Below, piece by piece: positions 8,114-15,120 of a DNA stretch of 22,953 nt; position 1 is the stretch's first letter; each line of letters starts with the position of its first letter. The translations under genes and the position numbers were made by a program. Under the pieces are notes generated by a model that was given only the letters and a program-made list of their open reading frames with translations, was not told where the DNA came from and did not search any database. The stretch is from Ruminococcus sp. (GTDB taxonomy: Bacteria > Bacillota > Clostridia > Oscillospirales > Ruminococcaceae), in contig JAISHJ010000057.1 in NCBI GenBank assembly GCA_031262625.1, positions 1 to 22,953 of the forward strand, read 5' to 3'.

Positions 8114-8173
8114 CATATTTCATAACAGTCCGAATACAATAGAGATAATACTACGATTCGGATGTGAAATATG
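8114..8173 (+). promoter_or_regulatory. Stem-loop leader that pairs with the tepA start codon
   Basis: CATATTTCA (8114-8122) is the exact complement of TGAAATATG (8165-8173), which includes the ATG. Inside it, TCCGAAT (8129-8135) pairs exactly with ATTCGGA (8156-8162). The terminal loop is 20 nt. The predicted transcription start falls next to the left arm, so nearly the whole 5' leader is this structure. The only Shine-Dalgarno-like bases (GGA, 8160-8162) lie in the inner stem. The pairing is seen in the sequence; a role in translation control, or as a DNA operator, is inference. Confidence 0.6.
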
Positions 8174-9064
8174 AAAGAATTCAAAGAAGCACTTAAAAAT
8201 ACCGACAACAACAGGAACGGTAACCCTTTTAACAACGCCGGGAGCAATAATATCGGCAGTTCCGGCAATCCCGATAATCCGGACGGCAACCCCTCCCCTG
8301 CGCCCGAAAAAAAGGAAAACGTACCCGACAATAGGAATAACCCGGTAAACTGCCCGAATAATCCTCCTATGGGAAGTCCTGATGAGAGCAAGGAGAACCT
8401 TGCCGCTAACGAAAATTCTATCGAGCGGACGGGCGAAATTGTTTCGGATAATGCTAAGCACCTTATCCACTGCTTAAACGTAATCGGGCAGATAGAAGGG
8501 CATTATACCCTCCCGCCCCAGAACAAGACCACTAAATATGAACACATTATCCCGGCGCTTGCGGCTATTGAACAGGACCGCTCTATCGAAGGGCTTATTG
8601 TGATACTCAATACCGTGGGCGGTGATGTTGAAGCAGGACTTGCTATTGCTGAACTTATCGCGGGGATGAAGACACCTACCGTTTCGATAGTCCTCGGCGG
8701 CGGTCACTCAATCGGCGTACCCCTTGCGGTTGCTTCAAAGCGTTCCTTTATCGTTCCTTCCGCGACAATGACTCTCCACCCGGTACGCATGAACGGAACT
8801 GTCCTCGGTGTTTCACAGTCTTTCGCTTACCTTGAAGATATGCAAAATCGCATTATAAGCTTTGTGGAGCGGCACAGCAACATGAAACCCGGACGTTTCC
8901 GCGAACTTATGCTCAATACCGCAGACTTAACTATGGACATGGGGACGGTGCTTGACGGCGAATCGGCGGTAAAAGAAGGCTTAATATGCGAACTCGGCGG
9001 GCTTTCGGATGCTCTTGAAGCACTCTATAGTTTAATCGAGACTACTCCGCCGAGATATATATAA
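8171..9064 (+). CDS. tepA: TepA/ClpP-like serine protease family protein
   Basis: The 297-residue protein has a ClpP/crotonase-like fold of the TepA (translocation-enhancing protein) type. The stretch GQIEGHYTLPPQNKTTKYEH (106-125) and NTVGGDVEAGLAIAE are close to Bacillus TepA as I recall it. The likely catalytic set is Ser180 in GGGHSIG, His203 in TLHP and an Asp near 256. No signal peptide is present, so it is probably cytoplasmic. Residues 1-80 form a low-complexity Asn/Pro/Gly-rich tail not expected for ClpP; no later Met has a usable RBS before the folded domain. In Bacillus tepA lies just upstream of spoIIIE. Here uppP and an MFS gene lie between it and the translocase. The RBS is weak and sits inside a leader hairpin. 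Confidence 0.88.
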   Translation: MKEFKEALKNTDNNRNGNPFNNAGSNNIGSSGNPDNPDGNPSPAPEKKENVPDNRNNPVNCPNNPPMGSPDESKENLAANENSIERTGEIVSDNAKHLIHCLNVIGQIEGHYTLPPQNKTTKYEHIIPALAAIEQDRSIEGLIVILNTVGGDVEAGLAIAELIAGMKTPTVSIVLGGGHSIGVPLAVASKRSFIVPSATMTLHPVRMNGTVLGVSQSFAYLEDMQNRIISFVERHSNMKPGRFRELMLNTADLTMDMGTVLDGESAVKEGLICELGGLSDALEALYSLIETTPPRYI

Positions 9065-9075
9065 AACTTAATGAA

Positions 9076-9107
9076 CGGAGCGGCGAAATTTCTCGCCGAT
9101 ACATATG
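9076..9107 (+). promoter_or_regulatory. uppP ribosome-binding site with hairpin spacer
   Basis: The only good Shine-Dalgarno (CGGAG, 9076-9080) is 24 nt before the uppP ATG (9105-9107), too far for normal initiation. Directly between them, CGGCGA (9081-9086) and TCGCCG (9093-9098) form a perfect 6-bp stem with a 6-nt loop. Folding removes 18 nt and leaves an effective spacing of 6 nt. Confidence 0.55.
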
Positions 9108-9962
9108 ACTATTACAGACGGCATTTTACAGGGAATTTTACAGGGCTTAACCGAATTTTTACCGGTAAGTTCATCCGGGCATCTCTCGTTATTCCAGCAT
9201 TTTTTCGGACTTTCGGGCGAGACTTCGGTATTAATGACGCTCGTTTTACACCTCGGTACTTTGATTGCGGTTTTCATCGCCTTTTCGGGTACAATTAAGG
9301 CTTTAATCTTGGAAGCTTTCAGTATGATTGCGGACATCTTTACCGGAAAATTTAAGTGGAAGAGCATGAACCTAAACCGGCGGATGATTGTAATGATTAT
9401 TATTTCAATCCTGCCGCTCTTTATCTTCTACATATTTAAGGACTTTTTCAACGCACTTGCTTCTGACAGCGACATTATCGCTGAGGGTGTTTCGTTCCTC
9501 TATACCTCTGTACTCCTTTTTATCAGTATACACTACTCGAAAAATAATACTCGCCTTGCCGGAGAAACTACCGTCGGTTCTGCCCTCTTTATCGGATTTT
9601 TTCAAGGCGTAGCCCTACTCCCGGGGGTAAGCCGCTCCGGCTCTACCATCGCGGCGGCTATGCTCACCGGAATGAGGAGAGATGAAGCAGTGAACTACAG
9701 CTTCATTTTGGGTATTCCTGTAATCCTTGCGGGAGCAGTACTTGAAATAGGTGATGCGGCGGCATCTAATGTACAGATTGAGGTACTCCCCCTCGCAGTC
9801 GGAGCGGTATTCGCCGCAGTTGTGGGTTACCTGTCAATTAAGCTTATTAAGCTTCTTGTTGTATCTGATAAGTTTAAGATTTTCGCTTACTATACGGGAG
9901 TTTTGGGGATTATAGTAATCGGACTCGGTGTCGCAGAGCGGCTTGAAATAATAAATATATAA
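9105..9962 (+). CDS. uppP: Undecaprenyl-diphosphatase UppP (BacA family)
   Basis: This integral membrane phosphatase recycles undecaprenyl pyrophosphate to the monophosphate carrier used for peptidoglycan and teichoic acid synthesis. It also underlies bacitracin tolerance. The 285-residue length is normal. Both family signatures are intact: EFLPVSSSGHL (17-27) and LLPGVSRSGST (171-181). Several hydrophobic segments are visible (about 45-70, 93-112, 127-143, 198-216, 228-252, 260-277). The ATG at 9105 is the only start in this frame that keeps the family N-terminus. It lies 40 nt after tepA, behind the hairpin-spaced RBS. It is in the same transcription unit as tepA and the MFS exporter. Confidence 0.96.
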   Translation: MTITDGILQGILQGLTEFLPVSSSGHLSLFQHFFGLSGETSVLMTLVLHLGTLIAVFIAFSGTIKALILEAFSMIADIFTGKFKWKSMNLNRRMIVMIIISILPLFIFYIFKDFFNALASDSDIIAEGVSFLYTSVLLFISIHYSKNNTRLAGETTVGSALFIGFFQGVALLPGVSRSGSTIAAAMLTGMRRDEAVNYSFILGIPVILAGAVLEIGDAAASNVQIEVLPLAVGAVFAAVVGYLSIKLIKLLVVSDKFKIFAYYTGVLGIIVIGLGVAERLEIINI

Positions 9963-9992
9963 TAAGTATATAATTATAAGCAGTAAAAATAA

Positions 9993-11216
9993 ATGAAAAT
10001 CAAACTACTAAACGCACGCCTTTTTATAATATCCGAAAGCTTAATACTGTTTTTTTGTATGACGGTCAATTTTGCCATTTCGTGGTATGTTACCCTCTCG
10101 ACAAATTCGCCCGTCATGATAGCTTTTATCTCCGCACTTTCGCTCATGCCGACATTTTTATTGGCACCAATAGCCGGGGTTATCGCGGACAGACACAACC
10201 GAAAGAAGCTTATGGTTATAACCTATGGGATTATCTCCGCTTACATACTTATTTTAGCGGCGATATATACCGGAGGGTACTATCACATATGGATGGAACT
10301 TTCTACCGTTGTCATAATCGGTATAGGACAAGCCGTACTTTTTCCTACGGTCGGGAGCGTTATCCCGGACATTGTTCCCGAAGAAGAAATCGGGAAACTT
10401 AACGGTTTTCGCGCCATCTGCGAATCAGCCGCGCTCTTTATCTCACCTGCAATCGGCGGAATATTTCTTTCGCATTTCACCTTTGAAAAAGTATTATATT
10501 TAGGCATCACTGTCGGCGCAATCGGAATATTTCTTCTGATATTCAAAGTTACTATCCCTAACACTCCGAAAGAAGCACACCTTAACGATAACAGACTATT
10601 AACACACTTAAAAAACGGTTTATTATATATCAAAAACAGCAGAATGTTAAGGACATTATTTACTTATCTCTGTTTCTTTGAACTCGTGGTTTCGCCGATT
10701 AACCTGCTCAATCAGATTTTGGTCGTGCGTGAATACGGCGCGGAATACTGGCGGCTTACCGTTAACGAAACTTCATATTTTGTAGGAATGATAATAGGCG
10801 GTTTAATCCTCTCCGCTTGGGGTGGTTTTAAGAGAGACTCGCATACTCTTGCGCTTGCGGCGTTCGGTTTCGGCGTCTGCTCCGCAATGCTCGCGGTGAT
10901 GAGTAATTTTTTGGGCTATATATTCTTCATGTTTTTGTCGGGCGTATTCATGCCGCTCTATGATGCTCCCGCACAGACTTTAATTGAGACAAAAGCTTCC
11001 CCTTTATACACAGGGCGGATTTTTGCAGTTGCTACGATGGTAATGACCATCGGTCTTCCCCTCGGCTCGGTTGTTATCGCGCCTCTTGAGGAACACAACC
11101 TGCTTCCGGTAAAGCTTGTAATATTTATCCCGGGGGTAATTATCGCACTGTCATCACTCTATTTTATAAAGAATAAAGATAAGATTGATATTCTAACGGA
11201 CGGAGAAAGAAAATGA
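9993..11216 (+). CDS. MFS transporter (MFS_3/macrolide-efflux-like)
   Basis: The 407-residue protein has about 12 hydrophobic segments and the MFS motif A GVIADRHNRKK (62-72) between segments 2 and 3. The overall look (short N-terminus, GQAVLFPTVGSVIPDIVPEE at about 113-132, APAQTLIETK late in the protein) is that of proton-coupled exporters in the MefA/MFS_3 group. The substrate cannot be told from the sequence. No strong RBS precedes the ATG: the 30-nt gap from uppP is A/T rich. Its stop codon overlaps the ftsK start (ATGA), so the two are translationally coupled, which suggests long-standing co-expression with the translocase rather than a recent resistance acquisition. Confidence 0.87.
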   Translation: MKIKLLNARLFIISESLILFFCMTVNFAISWYVTLSTNSPVMIAFISALSLMPTFLLAPIAGVIADRHNRKKLMVITYGIISAYILILAAIYTGGYYHIWMELSTVVIIGIGQAVLFPTVGSVIPDIVPEEEIGKLNGFRAICESAALFISPAIGGIFLSHFTFEKVLYLGITVGAIGIFLLIFKVTIPNTPKEAHLNDNRLLTHLKNGLLYIKNSRMLRTLFTYLCFFELVVSPINLLNQILVVREYGAEYWRLTVNETSYFVGMIIGGLILSAWGGFKRDSHTLALAAFGFGVCSAMLAVMSNFLGYIFFMFLSGVFMPLYDAPAQTLIETKASPLYTGRIFAVATMVMTIGLPLGSVVIAPLEEHNLLPVKLVIFIPGVIIALSSLYFIKNKDKIDILTDGERK

Positions 11217-13822
11217 AACAAAAATCAGCGGTATCGGTAATACTCTTTGCGGCAGGGCTGCTCCTCTTTGCTTTCGCGGTAGTTCCGGGGGAGTCTGCGT
11301 GGTTATTTGTACATAATATCATGCTGGGAATGTTCTCCCTTGCCGCATACATAATCCCGTTCATATTTATCTACGTTTCGATAATTATTGCGGGAGAGGA
11401 GGTTGACGTACAAAGCAAGACTGTACAGTGCCTTATCTCAATTTTTCTGCTTACCGCGTGTTTACAGATTATCCTTGTCGGAAGTCTGCCGGAGGGGGAC
11501 TTTTTCGGCGAGATTCTCCCTACGCTTTTTGAAGAGGGAAAAGAGCTTCGCGGCGGCGGTGTCTGCGGAGTGCTTCTTTCGGGATTACTGCTCCTGCCCT
11601 TCGGGAAAACGGGCGCAACTATAATAATCCTCCTCGTTATCTTCGCTTATGTGATGATTTTGACAAATAAGTCGGTGGCTGACCTTTTCGCGGCAATAAA
11701 ACGCTTCTTCGGAATATTCAGAACTCACCGCACTAAAGCGGAGGAAGCACCCGCAAAAGCCGTTAAGATTCCCGAAAAGAAAGAAGAGTTTGTACCCTCC
11801 CCCGGTGCTAAAAAGGTTGCTCCGTCTAAAGAGCCTGAAGCTGTTAAGGTTAAGAAAGAAGAAAGAAGAAAGAAATTCAACTTCGGGCTTATTGACGGCT
11901 TAAAGCCCTCCGATGTGGTTTTGGTTAAGGATTCTGAAACACCGACGGAAGAATTACCTAAGGAGGAATTCAGCGGGGAAATGTTACCCTTTGACCTTGA
12001 TGAGCCGCCGAAACTTAACGTAACCGATATTATGTCGGGCGGTGAGATTAGCAATACGCCTGTCGAAAAGGATACTACTGTCGATAACAGCAGCGCGAGC
12101 GAACTCGAACAGATTGTGAAAAAGGCGGCTGAAGAAAAGATGCGCCGCGACAGTCAGTCTGAGAGCGGAAATATTACCGCGCTTCGTTCGGAGGATTTTG
12201 ACGAAAAGAAACACTCCACACTTGCTTCAAATAAGATTACCGACCCGAAAGAACTGAATATGCCCGAAATGCTCACCGCCGCTGATATTCAAAAGGAGAT
12301 TGAAACTCCGGCAGCGGCGAAAGTATACATATTCCCTCCGCTGAATCTATTAAACAGAGCGAATAATGAACTGCTCCTCTCCGATGCAGAAGCGGAGATG
12401 AAGCAGAACGCCGATACTCTCGTTGAAACGCTTAAGAGTTTCGGCGTACAGACGCGGATAGTTGACATTCACCGCGGTCCGACAGTTACACGTTACGAAC
12501 TACAGCCTGCCGCCGGAGTTAAAATTTCAAAGATTACAGGGCTTTCGGACGATATTGCTTTGAACCTTGCCGCCGCCGGAGTACGTATCGAAGCTCCTAT
12601 CCCCGGAAAAGCCGCTGTCGGCGTAGAAGTACCGAATAAGATTAAAGATATTGTCGCAATAAGAGAACTTATCGAATCGGAAGAATTCGCAAGAGCGAAA
12701 AGCAAGCTTTCCTTTGTGGTAGGGAAGAATATCGACGGCGATGTAATCGTCGGCGATATAGGTAAAATGCCCCATATTATCATTGCAGGAACGACAGGTT
12801 CGGGTAAGTCGGTTTGTACAAACAGTATAATTATGTCGATACTTTACAATTCGTCGCCTGATGATGTACGAATGGTACTAATCGACCCGAAGATGGTTGA
12901 ATTTAAGACCTACGACGGCATACCGCACCTTCTTATCCCTGTGGTTACCGACCCGCGCAAGGCTGCGGGCGCGCTTTCTTGGGCTGTACAGGAAATGTTA
13001 AAACGTTATCAGCTTTTTGCCGACCGCAACGTTCGTGACCTTGCGGGCTACAACGAAGCGGCGATTGCCGGTGATTTTGAACTTCTGCCGCGTATTGTAA
13101 TTGTTATTGACGAACTTGCAGACCTTATGATGGCGGCGGCGAATGAGGTTGAAGACTCAATCTGCCGCCTTGCACAGATGGCGCGCGCCGCCGGTATGCA
13201 CCTTATTATAGCTACCCAGCGCCCGACGGTAGACGTAATTACCGGGCTTATTAAGGCGAATATTCCCTCTCGAATTGCTCTGACCGTATCTTCACAGATT
13301 GACTCGCGGACGATTATTGATACTGCCGGTGCGGAAAAACTCCTCGGCAACGGCGATATGCTCTACTACCCGTCGGGTATACCGAAACCGGTACGCGTTC
13401 AGGGCTGCTATGTCTCCACAAAAGAAGTTGAAGCAGTCGTTGACTTTATAAAGAACGCTTCCGACACGGGACTTCTCCCCGACACAAGCTACTCTGACGA
13501 AATCATGCGTGAAATCGAGAAGAATATGCCTGCCGCGAAGACGGAAAAGGTTATGTCTTCCGATAGCAATTCCGAAGAAATCACGGACGGAGACCTTTTT
13601 GACAGGGCAACGGAAGTACTAATAGATGCCGGTCAGGCAAGCGTATCTTACCTTCAGCGCAAACTTAAGTTAGGTTACGCCAGAGCCGCAAGAATTATGG
13701 ATGACCTTGAAGAAGCGGGAGTAGTCGGACCTTACGAAGGTGCAAAGCCGCGTTCGGTGCTTATTTCCCGCGAACAGTGGCTCCAAAAGAAGCTTACACA
13801 AAACGACAGAATAGAAGAATAA
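11213..13822 (+). CDS. ftsK: DNA translocase FtsK/SpoIIIE
   Basis: The 869-residue septal DNA pump moves chromosomal DNA through the closing division or sporulation septum. Residues 1-152 contain about four membrane segments. A charged Lys/Glu-rich linker covers about 170-370. The motor has Walker A GTTGSGKS (526-533) and Walker B VIVIDELADL (629-638), with the conserved TQRPTVDVITGLIKANIP stretch. The C-terminal gamma winged helix (about 795-856) with YLQRKLKLGYARAARIMDDL would read KOPS/SRS-type sequences. The membrane anchor and tepA linkage favour a SpoIIIE-like assignment over soluble SftA. GGAG lies 7 nt before the ATG, which overlaps the MFS stop by 4 nt. Confidence 0.96.
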   Translation: MKQKSAVSVILFAAGLLLFAFAVVPGESAWLFVHNIMLGMFSLAAYIIPFIFIYVSIIIAGEEVDVQSKTVQCLISIFLLTACLQIILVGSLPEGDFFGEILPTLFEEGKELRGGGVCGVLLSGLLLLPFGKTGATIIILLVIFAYVMILTNKSVADLFAAIKRFFGIFRTHRTKAEEAPAKAVKIPEKKEEFVPSPGAKKVAPSKEPEAVKVKKEERRKKFNFGLIDGLKPSDVVLVKDSETPTEELPKEEFSGEMLPFDLDEPPKLNVTDIMSGGEISNTPVEKDTTVDNSSASELEQIVKKAAEEKMRRDSQSESGNITALRSEDFDEKKHSTLASNKITDPKELNMPEMLTAADIQKEIETPAAAKVYIFPPLNLLNRANNELLLSDAEAEMKQNADTLVETLKSFGVQTRIVDIHRGPTVTRYELQPAAGVKISKITGLSDDIALNLAAAGVRIEAPIPGKAAVGVEVPNKIKDIVAIRELIESEEFARAKSKLSFVVGKNIDGDVIVGDIGKMPHIIIAGTTGSGKSVCTNSIIMSILYNSSPDDVRMVLIDPKMVEFKTYDGIPHLLIPVVTDPRKAAGALSWAVQEMLKRYQLFADRNVRDLAGYNEAAIAGDFELLPRIVIVIDELADLMMAAANEVEDSICRLAQMARAAGMHLIIATQRPTVDVITGLIKANIPSRIALTVSSQIDSRTIIDTAGAEKLLGNGDMLYYPSGIPKPVRVQGCYVSTKEVEAVVDFIKNASDTGLLPDTSYSDEIMREIEKNMPAAKTEKVMSSDSNSEEITDGDLFDRATEVLIDAGQASVSYLQRKLKLGYARAARIMDDLEEAGVVGPYEGAKPRSVLISREQWLQKKLTQNDRIEE

Positions 13823-13858
13823 AAATTCCCTGTAAATGTATACTTATTTTTGTAGCAA

Positions 13859-13919
13859 AATCACTGCTTTGCCGTAAAATGTAATGAAAAACGTTTCATT
13901 TTACCGAAAGGCAGTGATT
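13859..13919 (+). repeat. Long inverted repeat spanning the start of the 368-codon gene
   Basis: AATCACTGC (13859-13867) pairs with GCAGTGATT (13911-13919), and GTAAAATG (13874-13881) pairs with CATTTTAC (13897-13904). Both stems share one centre (13889), and the annotated ATG (13884-13886) lies in the 15-nt loop. A second hairpin, AATGAAA (13883-13889) with TTTCATT (13894-13900), cannot coexist with the inner stem and would bury the ATG. There is no T-run, so it is not a typical terminator for ftsK. Confidence 0.7.
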
Positions 13920-14990
13920 AGCATTTTTACGAACGAGTATTTTATCGGGAGTATGTCTCCATCGGGATATAAGACAAATTTCAGCGAATGTATTGATGAG
14001 CCGGGCTATTTTACCTACATATTAAAGGGAGAAGCAAGCTGTTCGGGTTTTATCAGGCGGATAACGGAAAAGCTTAATAACAAAAATCCGGAGCTTTACT
14101 ATTGTGCAGTAGACCCCGAATCAATTGATGCGGCAGTATTTCCCGACAGCAAAGTTATAATCTGTGACAGTATAAGTCCGCACCTTTTCGAGCCTAAAAT
14201 TGCGGGAATTACCGGGCAGATTGTGAACCTTTCGGAATCGTGGGATACCGAAAAACTCAAAGCCGCAAGGGAAGAACTTTCAATGCTTCACTCCGCCTTA
14301 ACAAGCGGTTCGGAGCGTGCGGAACGTTGCATTAAGGCACTTTCCACGGTGCTTTATGATAATTTCGACCTTGCGAAACGTACCGTCCTTCTCGAAAAGC
14401 TTGATGCATTTTTCGGCAGACTTACAAAAAAAGTCCTTCCGAAACGGAGTGCTAACCATCCCGACGATGTTACACGCGGAAAAGTTATCTACCGCTACTC
14501 CTCCGCTCTGACTGCCGACGGTATAAAAACACTGCTTCCTAAAGGCGGTACTGTTTATATTTTAGCGGACGATTATTCCGCCGGAGCAAATCATCTTCTG
14601 TCGCGCCTTGTTGCGGAAGCATCCTCACGCGGTTTTGATGTAATTGTAAGTAAAAATCCGCTTCTTGAGAATGACTATTTCGATGTATATTCACATATCG
14701 CAATCCCGGAACTCAATCTGTATTTTTACAGCTCAACTTATTTAGCACCGCTTGACACAAATAACAGGGCTGTAAATTTCATGCGGTTTTACTCTAAGGG
14801 TCTTCTTGCCGCGAAGCGCCAGCGTATGCGTTTTAATAATGAAGCGGCGGAGTCGCTGCTGTCAGAAGCGGTTACCGCTCTGTGTTCCGTCCGTGAGATA
14901 AAGCGCAAGACCGAACAGTATTATGAAAAGGTTATTGACGAAAACGTAATTAAAGAGGTTGAGGAAAAGATACTTAAAAAGCTGCAATAA
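13884..14990 (+). CDS. Duplicated P-loop-like protein without Walker motifs (PRK06851-like)
   Basis: This 368-residue protein is hypothetical. It appears to be two related halves. Half 1 has YILKGEASCSGFIRRITEKL (about 46-65) followed by YCAVDPESIDAAVFPDSKVI, and half 2 has YILADDYSAGANHLLSRLVA (about 225-244) followed by a matching IPELNLYFYSS segment. The layout fits, as I remember them, tandem P-loop ATPases of the PRK06851 type, where each YILKG would be followed by G-x4-GKS. Here neither half keeps the Gly-Lys-Ser/Thr, so ATP binding is doubtful. The C-terminal 60 residues are charged and probably helical. No strong RBS precedes ATG 13884; GTG at 13914 (after AAAGG) is a possible start. 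It is 61 nt after ftsK and is followed by a terminator. Confidence 0.7.
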   Translation: MKNVSFYRKAVISIFTNEYFIGSMSPSGYKTNFSECIDEPGYFTYILKGEASCSGFIRRITEKLNNKNPELYYCAVDPESIDAAVFPDSKVIICDSISPHLFEPKIAGITGQIVNLSESWDTEKLKAAREELSMLHSALTSGSERAERCIKALSTVLYDNFDLAKRTVLLEKLDAFFGRLTKKVLPKRSANHPDDVTRGKVIYRYSSALTADGIKTLLPKGGTVYILADDYSAGANHLLSRLVAEASSRGFDVIVSKNPLLENDYFDVYSHIAIPELNLYFYSSTYLAPLDTNNRAVNFMRFYSKGLLAAKRQRMRFNNEAAESLLSEAVTALCSVREIKRKTEQYYEKVIDENVIKEVEEKILKKLQ

Positions 14991-14993
14991 CTA

Positions 14994-15022
14994 AACCGCC
15001 GCGAAAAGTTTTCGCGGCGGTT
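14994..15022. terminator. Bidirectional intrinsic terminator between the convergent operons
   Basis: A perfect 14-bp inverted repeat, AACCGCCGCGAAAA / TTTTCGCGGCGGTT, with a 1-nt centre lies 3 nt after the stop of the 368-codon gene. Realistically it forms an 11-bp GC-rich stem with an A/T loop. It is followed by TTAATTTTA on the plus strand and by TTTAGTTATT on the minus strand, so it could stop both the tepA operon and the rlmD operon. Confidence 0.8.
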
Positions 15023-15038
15023 AATTTTATCGACAGAT

Positions 15039-15120
15039 TATTTGGTAAATATAGTATCGTTAAAGGTCGAACTATTTGGTAAATATAGTATTGCTAACGG
15101 CTGTATTATTTGGTAAAAAT
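15039..15120 (-). repeat. 34-nt-period tandem repeats of the rlmD-like gene 3' end
   Basis: TATTTGGTAAA occurs at 15039, 15073 and 15107, exactly 34 nt apart. The first two copies are identical for 19 bases (15039-15057 and 15073-15091). The third covers the stop and last codons of the methyltransferase. On the minus strand each copy reads as codons for Ile-Phe-Thr-Lys followed by a stop (TAA, TAG, TAA), in three successive frames. Confidence 0.75.

Noticed and set aside
8026..8391. 121-codon minus-strand frame across the tepA promoter and N-terminus
   Set aside because: It is the antisense of the low-complexity tepA start and runs through two well-defined promoters; no RBS or homology.
9943..9974. 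Possible promoter TTGAAA / TATAAT before the MFS gene
   Set aside because: The spacer is 20 bp, too long for a good sigma-A promoter, and A/T-rich gaps easily produce TATAAT by chance.
13850..13880. Possible promoter TTGTAG / TAAAAT before the 368-codon gene
   Set aside because: Poor -35, 19-bp spacer, and the start would fall after the ATG. The TAAAAT is better explained as part of the inverted repeat.
15039..15120. CRISPR-like or phage attachment repeat
   Set aside because: Only three degenerate units with a 34-nt period and no unique spacers or cas/integrase genes; the units are copies of the adjacent gene end.
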